Assembly: GCF_022965805.1 (NCBI RefSeq)
Contig: NC_133116.1
Coordinates: 3,720,001 to 3,784,000 of the forward strand
DNA: 64,000 bases
DNA from: Primulina eburnea
Taxonomy: Eukaryota > Streptophyta > Magnoliopsida > Lamiales > Gesneriaceae
Direction: 5' to 3'
The notes under the pieces are model-generated. The model did not search any database. It worked only from the letters and a program-made list of their open reading frames with translations, and was not told the DNA's origin. Below are positions 25,853 through 38,130 of the stretch, piece by piece. How positions within the stretch are numbered: the first letter of the stretch is position 1; every line of letters starts with the position of its first letter. Made by a program: the position numbers and the translations under genes.

Positions 25853-28020
25853 TCATTTTTTGGCCGACATGCTGTGATACGTTGAGAGTTCTGTACGCCT
25901 GTCTCGAAGAGCACCTGTCAAAGTTTTGAATGTTCAAACAGATAATGAATTAAAGTCAAACTTAACTCTACGCCTGAATAAACATGATGAGTCCATTTGT
26001 ATAGAATATCGAGGCTAAAGAAATGAAGTTGATGGAGTCATGGTGCATGCGGCCCAAGAATTTGGTCCGGCTAGTGGAACATATAGAAGAAAATTTTTGA
26101 AGTTCATACAATAACTTTTGATGGTACAGGTTCCTCCCAAATATGTCCCTCCTCGTTGAACAAACAATGGCTAGAAGGGGGGAATCAGAAAAAGGATAGA
26201 ATACACATGCGGTACACAATTATTTATAGAAGTAACTAACACCACCCATCACCACAATTACTGAATTGGCGGGTCTGAACAGTGAAACAGATAACAAGAA
26301 AACCAGAATAATCAGAGTCCCAAAAAAGTGACCGAGTTTCGATGATTTTTTAATACAGAACTCCAAAAAGATCAATCAAATATAAAATACAATAGTCAAA
26401 TTATGGATGGAAGTCGAAATGTAGACAGGCAAAGTGGGACTTTGACTGTTGGTTCAATTTTTATAGAGACAACCTGCACCCCAATAAAAATAAAAAATTA
26501 GTTTAGGTTATTAGCAGTTGTGGAAGTAAAATCTTCGAACTCATGATAAAAACACAGTCATGAGAACTTAGGTTTACTGTATCCATCATTTTTATGGAGT
26601 CATTTAGAGTTTTAAGACTTATTATAATTGATGTGTATTATACAGGACAACAGCCAGAATAATATTTCCTTTTTCAGCACAACCAGGGACAACTAACATC
26701 TTATCACATTCTTTTATTTACTACTTCAGATTACATTTGCACAAAACTTTATACACATAAAACTTGTTGATTTACCTTTTCCTGAAATCAGGTGAATGCG
26801 AGATCGTGGTCCATCAAACATCCAGCTATCTTCGTCCAGGGACTTAACCTCTTTACTGAGCTTTCCCATTAAATCAGACTTTAGAACTGCAAAAAAAAAA
26901 GGCAACTTTTTCACTTCTTTTGAGTTATCATGCCATATCTTTAAAAAAAAGGCATTTAGATAAACCAATTTTTGGTTAATTGTCTATTGATGTGTTAATT
27001 CGCCAAAGTACCCCTTTTTCTGGTAATGATATGGGGCATTAAATCTATACCATATTACCATCTTTTCCCTCCCTCTAGTAATGTTCTGACATATCAAATC
27101 TGAATTATTATTCTAATCTCGTGATTTATTTTTATTTCGTAACACACTCCTTGATTTATGATGATACAAAACACAAACTTGGAAATTTTAAAACAATAAT
27201 TTGTTATCCACATACTAAATTATGCACACTTCACACGTCCGCAATTCCTCTAACACCAAAGATTAAGTAGCAGGACAAAAAAATCGAAATTCCTAATGGT
27301 TTTCCACCATCATAAACCTAAAAAATATGCATTGACATAGGCAAAGCGTTGTAATGCCAGAGCAGCTATTCATAGTTGAAGCAATACATATTTCATACGA
27401 ATTATCTCACTAGACTCACATGCCAAGGTCTACCGTAAGCATTAGCCCAGCAGCTCTTCAATCTGTCTAATGAAACAAATTATTTATTCTTGGATTTAAT
27501 CACTATGCCACAAAATTTTATTGATAGCCCAAACAATCACAAAAAACAAGAGGGTGTTTACATAAAAAAAAAAAAAAGTATGACTTGAAACGTTTCCAAA
27601 TTGCTTCCAATACATTTTCGAGGATTAAATACTTGAAATTTGCTTTTTCTTTTCATTTTGATCCATTGTCACAGCCATGTTTCGAAGTTTCCAGCTAAAA
27701 AACTAAGAATTAAATTCTCTCTCTGTAATAAAGAACATAAAAAAACGAAGTAACAAACAAAACAAAGTACTACAACCGAGAAAACGAAAAATATACTGCT
27801 AAAAATGGTAACATAGTCCAGAACCATTCAGTAAAAAAATGGTAGAAGAAGAATAGGGATAGAGACCTTGAAGAGCTTCATCCTTGCGATCCTGAATCGA
27901 AATCAGATCCGCAGGAAAGTGAAAGTCTTCTCCCAACCCCACCCCAACAGACGACGACGATAACGTCATCACTGTCGCGGACCTCGCCGGAGATGACGTC
28001 ACCGAACTCCCACTGCTCAT
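25853..28020 (-). CDS. 108-residue protein of unknown function
   Basis: Three exons on the minus strand, 28020-27867, 26886-26776 and 25914-25853, joined by GT-AG introns with matching phases (1 and 1). This yields 108 residues ending in SMSAKK. The first 30 residues are Ser/Thr/Val-rich and low complexity. The core reads FHFPADLISIQDRKDEAL, VLKSDLMGKLSKEVKSLDED and SWMFDGPRSRIHLIS, a charged helix-forming segment without signal peptide or membrane span. I recall similar short plant proteins with the DRKDEA...LDEDxWMFxGPRSR pattern but cannot name a function. The last exon is short and less certain; an extra small exon within the long first introns cannot be excluded, although the phase agreement argues against it. 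Confidence 0.7.
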
Positions 28021-29016
28021 TTTGATCCCACCACTCTCTTAACACTCCTGGCCTTTTTTTTTTTCGAAATCATGGATATTTAAAAAAATTCTATTATTAT
28101 AAATAAAAGTTTCGATTTGTTGACCAACTATACTATAATTCAAATTTATATTTTTTTGGCTAAAATAATTTTTTTACTAGATATATCGGTAATTATTGGC
28201 ATCTTTCCAAATATTGATTTGGAACCACGGGAAAATTTGTCTTCAGTCACTAGTCGTCGATTTTTTTTGTGTTCAGTCTCTGGGTATTTTTTTAGTACCA
28301 CATTTCCACATGAAATGTACCACATTTTGTATGACATAGTACCACAATTTTGTGGATAGATAATGAACCCAAAAAAATATTTTGATTAGAGATTTTTCAC
28401 CAACTTCCCCGAAGAACAAAGCTATTTGCATTATTTATTTATAATTCAATTTTTATAATTTTAATTATTTATATTATCAAATTTCAATTTTAATTCATTA
28501 TATTTATTTTTCAAATATTTTAATTAAGATCATTTATATTATCAAATTTTAATTTTAATCTATTGATTTTTTTACTATTTTAGTTTTTTTTACGAGAAAG
28601 TGTTATGACAGGGTGAAACATCACGTCAGCCACGAAAAACTAAAATCGTTAAAAATCGAAAAAAATTAATTGAAAATAAATTTAATAACATAAAAATCAA
28701 AATAAAAAAAAAAAAACCAATTTTCAGGACGAAAAACCCACGTTTCCAACAACCTGTACACGAATAGCAACACCACCATGAAATCGATACATAAATGAAA
28801 GAATTTACAAAGATAAAACAAGCAAAGCGAAAATCAATTTCCGACTCAACCATTTAACTTTTGTTACATAGGACGGGTCAAGAACCAATACACTGGAATT
28901 GCCACTTATGACTTGAAAATTTGTGTTAACCACAAACACCAACAGACGATTGATTACTCGTGCACTTGCGCTATCTTTCTTGATTCTGCCCACATAATCA
29001 GTGTGGAGAAACCTCG
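28021..29016. other. intergenic DNA between two minus-strand genes
   Basis: Contains the promoter side of the 108-residue gene and the 3' side of the syntaxin gene. AT-rich; an ACCACA-containing patch at about 28295-28360 looks repetitive (GTACCACATTT, GTACCACAATTT). No gene seen. Confidence 0.45.
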
Positions 29017-32000
29017 TTAGGCAGCGAGTACTACAATCACTATGAGAAGCACAATGCCAAAAATCACGAGCAATAAGCAAGTCTGCAAAAACAACAAAAA
29101 ATTAAATACAAATTATAACCTGTCATTCACCAATTTTCTGCTTCTCATAAGACAATTATATATGATCCTGATAACATTCGTTTGACTTGGAGCAAAATTA
29201 AGCACAAGCGAAAAACTGTGGTAATGCTGACGTTGCACTGCCTTTCGTCAGAAAATCTAATCCAACATTTGTCTTTTAATTTCACATCAATAGCAGAAGT
29301 AATTGCAAATTTGCAATCATAAAGTTTGTCATCCCCATAGACAAAGCTTGATACTTCTACAAACAGATTACAGTTTTTCATTACCCCAAAAGGATTAAAG
29401 AAAAACTGAAATCACGCGAAATTTTGATTAATGTTTTGAAAATTATATCAAGCTTCAGTAAAATTCAAATTAAGTATCTGAATTATGGTAAAAACAAAAG
29501 AAACAAACTAGTGAAATATAATTTCATATTTCAGCGGGGCAACAGACGAAACAAAGAGTTTCCAACAGATTATAATTTAAAAATTATACCCCAATTTTTC
29601 TTACAATTGCCAAAAGAAAAAAAACAATAGTTTTGGATGCAACATAGAATGCGCACAGAATTTCAGTCCAAGCTTGTTGAACTCACCAAAGATGAATTTG
29701 ACCTCTGGGTATTGGCTGCTTTGACAAGTTGGGATTTTCCCTGAGCGGTTGCAGCATGAGAACCCTCAACGTTGGAGCCAATATCATCTAAGGATGTTTA
29801 ACAGATTTCTAAGTTAAATTTCTTCAATGGAATGTGTAGTCTTAATAATATCTAACACAGCGTAAGCCCTTACCAATCATAACTCCTTGCTCATGAACAA
29901 GGACGGCAAGGTCTTTGAAAATCTCGTTTACTTCACCAATTTGTTGTTGTATTTCTTGTATACCCTGTTCTCTTTCCTCTATGATGGCCTCGTTGAATGC
30001 AATCTCATTGTCCAGCAGTAAAATCTCTTGCCTGTAGAAATTTGGAAATTAAGTATGTCACTTTACAAAATGTACAAAATTATGCACTGCATTTTTTAAT
30101 AACAAGTATCCCAAAAATGAGAAATTTTGTTGTTGATTGCATCGCACTATGGGCATCATAAGATGCACATAAATACAAAGGGGAACCATTCCTGGCACAT
30201 GAAGGCATCACTAAAGCCAAAGAAACAGAAGCATATACCTTTTAGATTCAACAAGAAGAGCTCGCTGCTCTGGACTCTTATCTGAACTTACGTCAATTTC
30301 ACTAGCCGTATAGCTGCAGAAGATAAAAGTTCAACACACAAGTCATGGCTGAACCACATAAAATGACAAATAACAGCATATAAATGATTCCTCGGAAAAA
30401 GAAAAAGCCTAATAATCACTAAGATCTTAAATAAGCATCCAACTTGGCTAACTGATAGTAGCACATACAGTTAATGCTTATTAAGCTAAGCTAGTAACTT
30501 CACCATAGAGCATCATGTCCCTCTATCATTAATTACCTAGAAGGAAGCACTGCATTGCTGACAAAAGGAGTATACGCAGTCTCCCTCTCAGCAGCAAGCC
30601 GTTGTGCCTTCTGAAATTCTTTTAATACTGCTTGAAAATCTTTAGCAAGTTTTGCATCTGTAATTTTCTTGCTGGCCTGCAGAAAACAGGATGCAATTGT
30701 GATCACCCTAACAGACAGTGTGGGTTAAGCAATGGTGCAGCAAACAAGGTTGTCCGGAAAATTTATAAAAATATGATAACAAATTGCAAAACAAGATTTA
30801 TACAGATTACAGGGAGAGAATTAAGCCATGAAAATACTCCGGAGGGTTATGATACTAGGATATAATCGAGAATACTGATTTGGATCAAAATGAATTATAC
30901 AACTAGACATATTTGGCCTCGAATTAAATTCAATGTATCTTTCCCTTGAAAGTAATTGGCATTCAACCAGACCATTGGTCAACTATATAAGTATTATGCC
31001 ATGGTAAATTTGAATTTTAACTTACAATTAGCATGTCTGCTTTTAATAATTCATTAACACTTTGACTTATCTCTTTGCCCATAATATTTGTCGATGATTT
31101 TATGAAGATGATTCGAGTATAACTAATCACATCCTAAGGAAAAGATTCAGGGTAATGGGCTCACAGATGAGATGACTTCGAGTGTTGATGTTTATCAGTT
31201 CATACACTGTGAACAACTGGACGATTAGATAATTAGTCAGTTCATTTGGCACTTTTAGAATTGATAAAGGAACACCCAAAAGTTCTGGTAATCCAATCAT
31301 GACAGAAGTCAAGCTGGAGGAAACAGAGAGAAATGAACTTTGACAAAAGCACAAAAACAGCAAAGCAAGAAAGAAAACTTACACTGACTTCCACGCGATG
31401 GTCATTTTCACTTGCTAGCTTAAGTTTATCCGAAGTATCCTTCACTAAGTGACCTATATGTAGGCGGGTTTTATGCCTGCAGTTGAGCAAAACAAGTATG
31501 AAACTCCAGTTACTACATGTCAAAGCAAAATAGGTACGCTACATTTAGAATTCACAAAACAACAGAAAACCACCAATGCTTTCAAGAGTATTCCGTTTGA
31601 GCAAACATGTCTATGCTGAGTTCATTAATAAAGCAATTGTATGCTTGTAAACGAATATGAGCAACTCTCAATATCGTTGCTGACAACAATTAACTAATGT
31701 TTATAATCACGTCATCTGCCTATCAGCTAAACATGCCGCCAATATTTTCAAAATCCTGATTTAAACATCAGAAATTGAATTATTCGCAAACGAGGACAAC
31801 ACGTTAAAAAAATCCCAAAAAAAAAGTCCACCAAATGATTCAAAATAAACACAAAAATTTGATATGAAATTTATTCGACCAAAAAAAAAAAACTAACAGC
31901 TTCTCACGGAGCTCGGGCGTGTCCTTGGCTGTACCGAGGGTGTTGACGAGGCGTTGGAAGGTCGAGACAGCGGTGTTGATCTGGAATATTCCAGAAGCAA

Positions 32001-32088
32001 CGGCCTGCGTCGGATCCTGCTTCCCATTCACGAGACCCCGCCTCGTCGACCCCAATCCCCTACCCGATTCAAGATCCTGAAAACTCAT
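29017..32088 (-). CDS. SYP22-like: Qa-SNARE syntaxin of the SYP2 family (SYP22/VAM3-like)
   Basis: Seven exons on the minus strand: 32088-31898, 31476-31383, 30676-30537, 30313-30239, 30031-29874, 29787-29687 and 29082-29017. Phases agree throughout, giving 274 residues (SYP22 has about 268). I start at MSFQDLESG rather than an in-frame ATG 16 codons upstream because SYP2 proteins begin this way. The Habc region runs through [26 protein letters not shown] and [14 protein letters not shown]. The SNARE motif is in exon 5, with the zero-layer glutamine about residue 215 in LVHEQG. A single C-terminal membrane anchor ([19 protein letters not shown]) ends the protein. The family mediates fusion at prevacuolar and vacuolar membranes. 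The last exon encodes only the anchor. Confidence 0.95.
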
Positions 32089-33094
32089 CCCTCCCCAAAT
32101 TTTTTCTTTCGGAAACCCTAAAATCAAAACCGACAAGCCGGATAATTGAGGAGAGGGGAGGGGAAGAGTACAGAATCGGAACAGGGAAAATGAATCCCCG
32201 ACTTCGATTCAAAGCGATGAATTGAAGGAAAGTGGATCGAAAATCAAGGGGGATTGACGATGGAGAGAAAAGGCTCGATTTTGGCTTTCTTTTTTAAATT
32301 TATTATTTCATTTTTGTTGGAATAACTCTAAATTTTAAGTAACATAATAAATAGAAAAACAGCATGATGTGATATGAGTTGGCAATTGGAAGGCTCTACT
32401 CTCATTATTTGAACACATTTACCCGACCGGCCGGTCCAGTCGTCAAAAAAGCCCACGTCACATGCATAATTTCAAATATATATTTCATTATTAAATAAAT
32501 TATCATTTGCATACTGTTTGTTTTTTCCCACGTAATTATCAAATTGGCGTACAAGTGGCAAATACCATGCAATTAAATCAAATTACATCATATATTACAT
32601 ACATTTTTTTAGTTTTTTCCCACATAATTTTTTAGTATCACGTGTATAATTGAGACCATCTCACACAAATATATATCCGTAAAATGAAACGACTCGATTC
32701 ATACTTGTAATTAAAATAATATTTTCGATATAAAAAATTGATATTTTTCATAAATCGGATCAGAGACTGGTATAAAAAAATTAAATCATGAAACGATTTC
32801 ATACGAGATTTTACATTATTTTGTTAGTACATTAGTTGAATATCACAGAGGTTTAACCAGGGAAGAAAATCAGCATCATCTACATAGATAAATTCCAGGT
32901 AACTATATGTACATTCGATCATTATTAAAGATGTTGTACTTTGTGATCCCGTAATTCTACATTTCAACTCAATTTTTTTTTTTTTTTGGATATTCATATT
33001 GCTTAGTATACAAATGAAGTATATGAGATATTTAAAAAATTCAAATATCTTTCATTGACATAAGATATTTTTAAATAAAATAAAAATTATTTTA
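32089..33094. other. divergent intergenic region, syntaxin and BPA1-like promoters
   Basis: Upstream DNA shared by the minus-strand syntaxin gene and the plus-strand BPA1-like gene. At about 32646-32812 there is a heavily diverged relative of the 182-bp MITE (GAGACCATCTCACACAAAT start, internal TTTTTCATAAATCGGATC). No gene seen. Confidence 0.45.
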
Positions 33095-33276
33095 GGCAAA
33101 AACTTGTGTCAGACGGTCTCACGGGTCATATTTTGTGAGACATATATCTTATTCGAGTCATCCATGAAAAAATATTACTTTTTATGCTAAGAGTATTACT
33201 TTTTATTGTGAATATCAGTAGGATTGACCCATTTTACAGACAAATATTCGTGAAACTATCTCACAAGAGACCTACT
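33095..33276 (-). mobile_element. 182-bp MITE, copy 6
   Basis: Reverse orientation, exactly 182 bases, starts GGCAAAAACTTGTGTCAGAC and ends GAGACCTACTC. Flanked by the 9-bp duplication ATTATTTTA (33086-33094 and 33277-33285). Confidence 0.83.
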
Positions 33277-33664
33277 CATTATTTTATAGGTGAATGTTGT
33301 GAGAAGAGTCTCTGCCCAATTCTAATTATGAAAAAATATTTTGGAAATCTATATAAAATGTTTTGTTTTATTTAACTTCAATAAAAATAAAAAAATTAAT
33401 TTATTAAAATAAAAACAAACATCGGCAAAATTTCCACGAATATTTTGTGGACGGAAAGTGAATGCGACGCTACAGCATAAATATGTTTCGTTATTTTTTA
33501 AAATTTATAATTAAAAAAATGTTTGTCAAATATTTTTTTTTTTAAATGTCGAAGCCGAGGAAACTGCCAATATAAACCGTCAACGCCGTCGTTTCTTATG
33601 CATTTGATTCATATCTGTGTTCCATTTTTTCCCCTCAGTTCAGAATCTTGGAAAGACTCCTCTC

Positions 33665-36600
33665 ATGTCGGTGAGTGATGTATTCGTCTCAAGCTTCTTG
33701 TTTTTTTTAGCGGGTCCTCAATTTTTTTGAAAAATGGGATGCTTATTTTTATGCTCGTGAATGACTCGAGTTTCTGTTGTTATTCTTGTTGATTTTTTGT
33801 TGTTTTTGGCTTTCTTGGATTGATGTTGAATCTGATGAAATATTTGATATGTATTGGTTTTCGTGAATTGCTAATTTCTTTTCTGACGCGGGATTAGATG
33901 AAATTTTAAGCGTTGTAGCTTATTTTCCGTTGCTGGAGATATCAAATTCGATTCTTTTAATATTTTGAATCGAATAGACATAGTTAATCACGCTCATTGA
34001 CTTGTGAACACAAGCCAGCAATTCACGTGAGAGGAAGGTAAGCACTTCAAAATTTGGGAGATGCTTTCACCTGGGATGGGATTGGATCATCATGATAGGC
34101 AGTGGTAGGCAACAGTAGTTTTCTTGATGTAATTTATATAAAAATGTAATCTTTGCCCTTCAACCACACCCATTTTTGGGGAAAAAAATTTCAGGTGTAC
34201 TTAGATATTGTACACGAGAATTTTCCTGGTGCCTTCATTTTTGAAAATTTATTCCTTCCACTACTATCAGAATGTCTGTTCGTAGTTGCATGTTTTAATT
34301 TCTGTGATGCAATTACAGTGATGGTTACGTAGGTTTGTTACCAAGTTTTTTACTCTGTGATTGAGATTCAGATCCGATGACTTGTTAGCGGAGATTGAGA
34401 ATATCTTCTATGCGGGTTTCAAAGTTTCTAAACATTTTCGGCCAAATTACTTGATTGGATAACGACTCTGTCAAATGCTATGCTTGTTTCCGCTTGTTCC
34501 CTTTTGACTGATTTGAGTTCATGAAGCAGACTTTAGAGCATTGTATTATGCATTTAATTTGGAGATATGAACCTTGTCCGTTTGAATGCATATAAACCAA
34601 TGTTTGTGTTCAGCATAAGATTTGGAGAAAAGAGTAGATAGTTTTACCATGACATCTTTTATGCTAAACTTGTATTGATGATAAACTGAAAGAAGAACCC
34701 TCTCAGTGATGAACCTTGTCCTTTTGCATGCATATAAACCAAGATCTGCTTTTGATAAATCTATGTGGGAACATACAGTGTCATGTGTGGTGTGGATGTC
34801 GGTGCGGAGTGCTGTTCTCGTGTATAAGTATTCCCTTTTCGATGAATCATAAATTTCTGAAGATTTTATAAACTTGACAGTGTTTACTTAATTTTTATGC
34901 AATAGATAACAACTGTCAAGGTCTGCAATCTCTCTCTGGGAGCATATGAACGTGATGTCAAAGAGTTCTTTTCTTTCTCTGGCGATATCCAATATGTTGA
35001 AATGCGAAGGTTTGCTCTCTTGTTTAATGCGTCATGTTCTCTTCTCTCTATAAACCATACCTGTTTTCTAATTTTCTTTGTTGCTTGTTCAGTGATACAG
35101 AGCGATCACAAATTGCTTTTGTGACCTTTAAGGATGCACAGGGAGCAGAGACAGCAGTTCTTCTTTCGGTGATTTCTCTGAGTCTTTTCTGTTTTTTTTT
35201 CCTTTTGGTTCATTCTTCAACGTATTCTTAATATGGGAAGTACTTTGGGCTATTGCCCATTTTCAATCTTGTTCATGTTTCATGGTTGGTCATTCTTGAC
35301 CAGTCCTGATTTAGAAACTAATACTGGACCGTTAAGAATATTGCTTATAGTTTCAAGCAGAAGCTATCTTTCTGGTAAAATTTTAGTAGAACAAAGTCAT
35401 GATTTTGTAGGATATATGTGCAATACTTGATAGTTTCTTTGATCAGATTTGTGTTTACTCGTGAACTTCTCATTCTCGTTGGTCAGATTAGATTTACTCC
35501 GGGTAAATTTTACGTCATATCTTAATTATTTTCTCCTTGAGCTTCGTCGTATAATTTTCACTCAATATCACAATGTTTTTAAGGGCCATCACGGCCTCTG
35601 GTTTTATTTTTACTAGTAAAAGATGCACATGCATTGCATGTGCTATTATTATTTTTAATTTGATAAAATAATACTAAATAATTAACACGAAATTATTTTC
35701 GATTAGAAAAGTTGTTTCGATTAGAAAAGTTGTTCGATTTAAAAGGGAAGTTTTGTTTTGATTTTTTTATATTTAAAATATGGAGTGACTTGAAAAGGTT
35801 TTAGTAGAGTAAGAAGGGTAATTATGGAATTAAGTATTTTGGTGTCTTCAAAGGTAGTTATTCTAAGGCCCTCACACTTAATATAATAGTATAGAATAGT
35901 ATAGATGTAGTGCAATTTTCATTGTGATTTTCCACCATTTCATAGTGGATTTCTCCCAAGGAAAATGTTAAAATCAAACTTTAATTATAGGAAACGGACG
36001 AGTCTTCTTCATCTCCATGGTTTTTTGGAAACCAATATTCTTCTTCCTCAGTCTTATCTGCTGATTTTTTCAACTTACACTTAGGGGGCTACAATCGTTG
36101 ATATGACTGTTACAGTTACTCTGGATCCAGATTACACGCTTCCTCCGTCTGCTTCTGCACCACCGCAGGTGATAATTTTTGACATAGTTTATGTTTTACA
36201 CTCGAGGGTCTTCTTACTTGATGTTGCTGCAACTGTACAGTCATCTGATAAGAAAACTGAAGGTGGTCCCGAATCTGCTTTCCGAAAGGCTGAGGATGTT
36301 GTAAGCAGCATGCTAGCGAAGGGTTATAACTTAGGCAAAGAGTCAGTTAACCAAGCGAAGGCATTTGATGAGAAGCATCAATTGACTTCTGCAGCCAGTG
36401 CTAAAGTTGCTTCATTTGATAAAAAGATCGGACTGTCTGAGAAGATAAGTATTGGTACTTCAATTGTTAACGATAAAGTTCGGGAAGTAGATGAGAAACT
36501 CCAAGTTTCCGAGAAAGCAAAATCTGCATTCACCGCTGCTGAGCAAACAGTTAGCAGTGCTGGATCTGCCATTATGAAGAACAGATACGTACTTACTGGT

Positions 36601-36816
36601 GCTACATGGGTGACAGGTGCTTTTAACAGAGTCACTAAAGCAGCGGGGGAAGCAGGCCAAATGACTAAGGAGAAAGTGGGAAATGCTGAAGATGAACAAA
36701 GAAGAAACACGGCGGATGACTTTACTCAAGTTCATTCACCTGAGTTCCGTAAAGTCTCCGATTCTGGAGAGCAACAGCCTTCCAAACCTGCTCCAGCACA
36801 AGGTTTAATCCTCTAA
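33665..36816 (+). CDS. BPA1-like: BPA1-like RRM protein (ACD11-binding partner family)
   Basis: Exons 33665-33670 (only Met-Ser), 34906-35009, 35093-35168, 36085-36168 and 36241-36816. The product has 281 residues. An RNA-recognition-motif fold spans about residues 3-72 (TTVKVCNLSLGAYERDVKEFF, IAFVTFKDAQGAETAV). The C-terminal part has the family's conserved helical blocks: AEDVVSSMLAKGY, AFDEKHQLTSAASAKVASFD, VREVDEKLQVSEK, AGSAIMKNRYVLTGATWVTGAF, ending PAPAQGLIL. In Arabidopsis, BPA1 and relatives bind the sphingolipid-transfer protein ACD11 and influence cell death and immunity. The 72-base intron 36169-36240 is a multiple of three with no stop, so a retained form would also be open. Intron 3 hosts a Helitron-type element. 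Confidence 0.9.
35613..35905 (-). mobile_element. short non-autonomous Helitron-type element, copy 2
   Basis: Lies in the intron between RRM exons of the BPA1-like gene. Minus-strand start TCTATACTATTCTATACTAT, end hairpin GCACATGCAATGCATGTGC followed by ATCTTTTA and CTAG, inserted between A and T. Longer than the copy at 11158-11424 because of a short duplication near its start and an extra TTGTTTCGATTAGAAAAG-like repeat. Confidence 0.77.
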
Positions 36817-38130
36817 TATGGTGCTTCGGTATGTCGGCATTTCTTATTACTGTTCACCGTACCCGTGTACATTGAATCTTAAAAACGTGTTGTATTACAC
36901 GGGAAGATAATTTTTTTCCCCAGGGTCTTGTTCGTAGTTTTGCTTCATGTCTAAAGTCAACTAAAGATCACAAGAGGTTATACTAAAGCAGTTCTTGGAT
37001 TTTCTACTTTGATTTCCGGTTTGTTCCTGGTGGCTGCCGGCTGGCTATCTCCTGGCATGTCGGTGATAATTAGTCTCTTGATTGAAATCAAATTTCAATT
37101 TGTTTCTAATATTCGAAATTTGCCATACGGAATTATATATATTGCAATGGGCTATTAAAAATTATAATAATTCATTTAAAATCGCAGTGAATGGTAAGGT
37201 ACATAACTTTTAATAATATATAAATAAATATATATATATATATATATCGTACTAAAAAAATTGCCGTGGGACACACACACCAACGCATTTGCCTTTACAC
37301 GTATACTCCTCCAATCTTTGGACTCTTTTGCTCCCATTATGCAATCCTCTTTTTCTTTTTAGATGCCTTTTTTTTAATTAACACATTATTATATAAGTTT
37401 TTAAAAAATGTACATCTTTTAAATGGATTAAATGATAAAAAAATTAGAAATTTGTTTGTAAATTTTAATTTTTCAACTATTTTGTAATTGTACGCAAAAA
37501 CAGCAAATCAATTATCTGGGGCAAATAGAGTAATAATAATTGTAACAATAAAAATAATTATATTATTATGAGAATCTCCCGAAAGCCAAAGCAAAATAGG
37601 AGCAAAGAGTCATGAGTCATCCACTGTCCTTTTTTCAGTATTTCCTGCTTTTGGCAAATGGCGTGCATTCAGTCTGGATAAGTTTAAACGTTTCGGAAAA
37701 AGGTCAAAAAAAGAGAAATAAAATATGGCTACTCGTGTCTTCCCAAAAATTAATTTACGGTAGCTTGCTTGCGCGAAATAACACAGGTATCACCATATTA
37801 TTTCTTCGTGTTGTTCGTCAAAAACTTATAATATCCAAACAAATTAACAGAGTTTCTTTTTCTTGGATTTTGCGCTGGAGAAGGAGCATCTTTAAAAATC
37901 TAATCTTTGCAGAACACAATATATCAATAATATGAAACAAAACATACTAAAGTGACCAAGAACAGATGAGAAGATACAGCCAACCATAGCCTGATTAATT
38001 TATACATCTGGTGTTTCTAATTTGAACTTATTTTATCTGGGAATAGAAAAGGAAACACCTTTGACTGCCCAAACGAGGATAGCTAAACAATACACCATTC
38101 TAATATGTATTAGCTAAAGTTCGCATGAAA
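36817..38130. other. intergenic, convergent 3' ends
   Basis: Contains 3' regions of the BPA1-like gene and the thaumatin-like gene, and a short TA run at about 37218-37246. Open frames up to 107 codons here (for example 37612-37935) show no recognisable domain and I do not support them as genes. Confidence 0.5.

Noticed and set aside
31840..32136. Upstream in-frame ATG giving a longer syntaxin N-terminus
   Set aside because: SYP2 proteins start at MSFQDLE-type sequence; the extra 16 residues look like translated leader.
37612..37935. 107-codon plus-strand frame between the BPA1-like and thaumatin-like genes
   Set aside because: Translation shows no domain, no homologue I recognise and a composition like random AT-rich DNA; no splice context.
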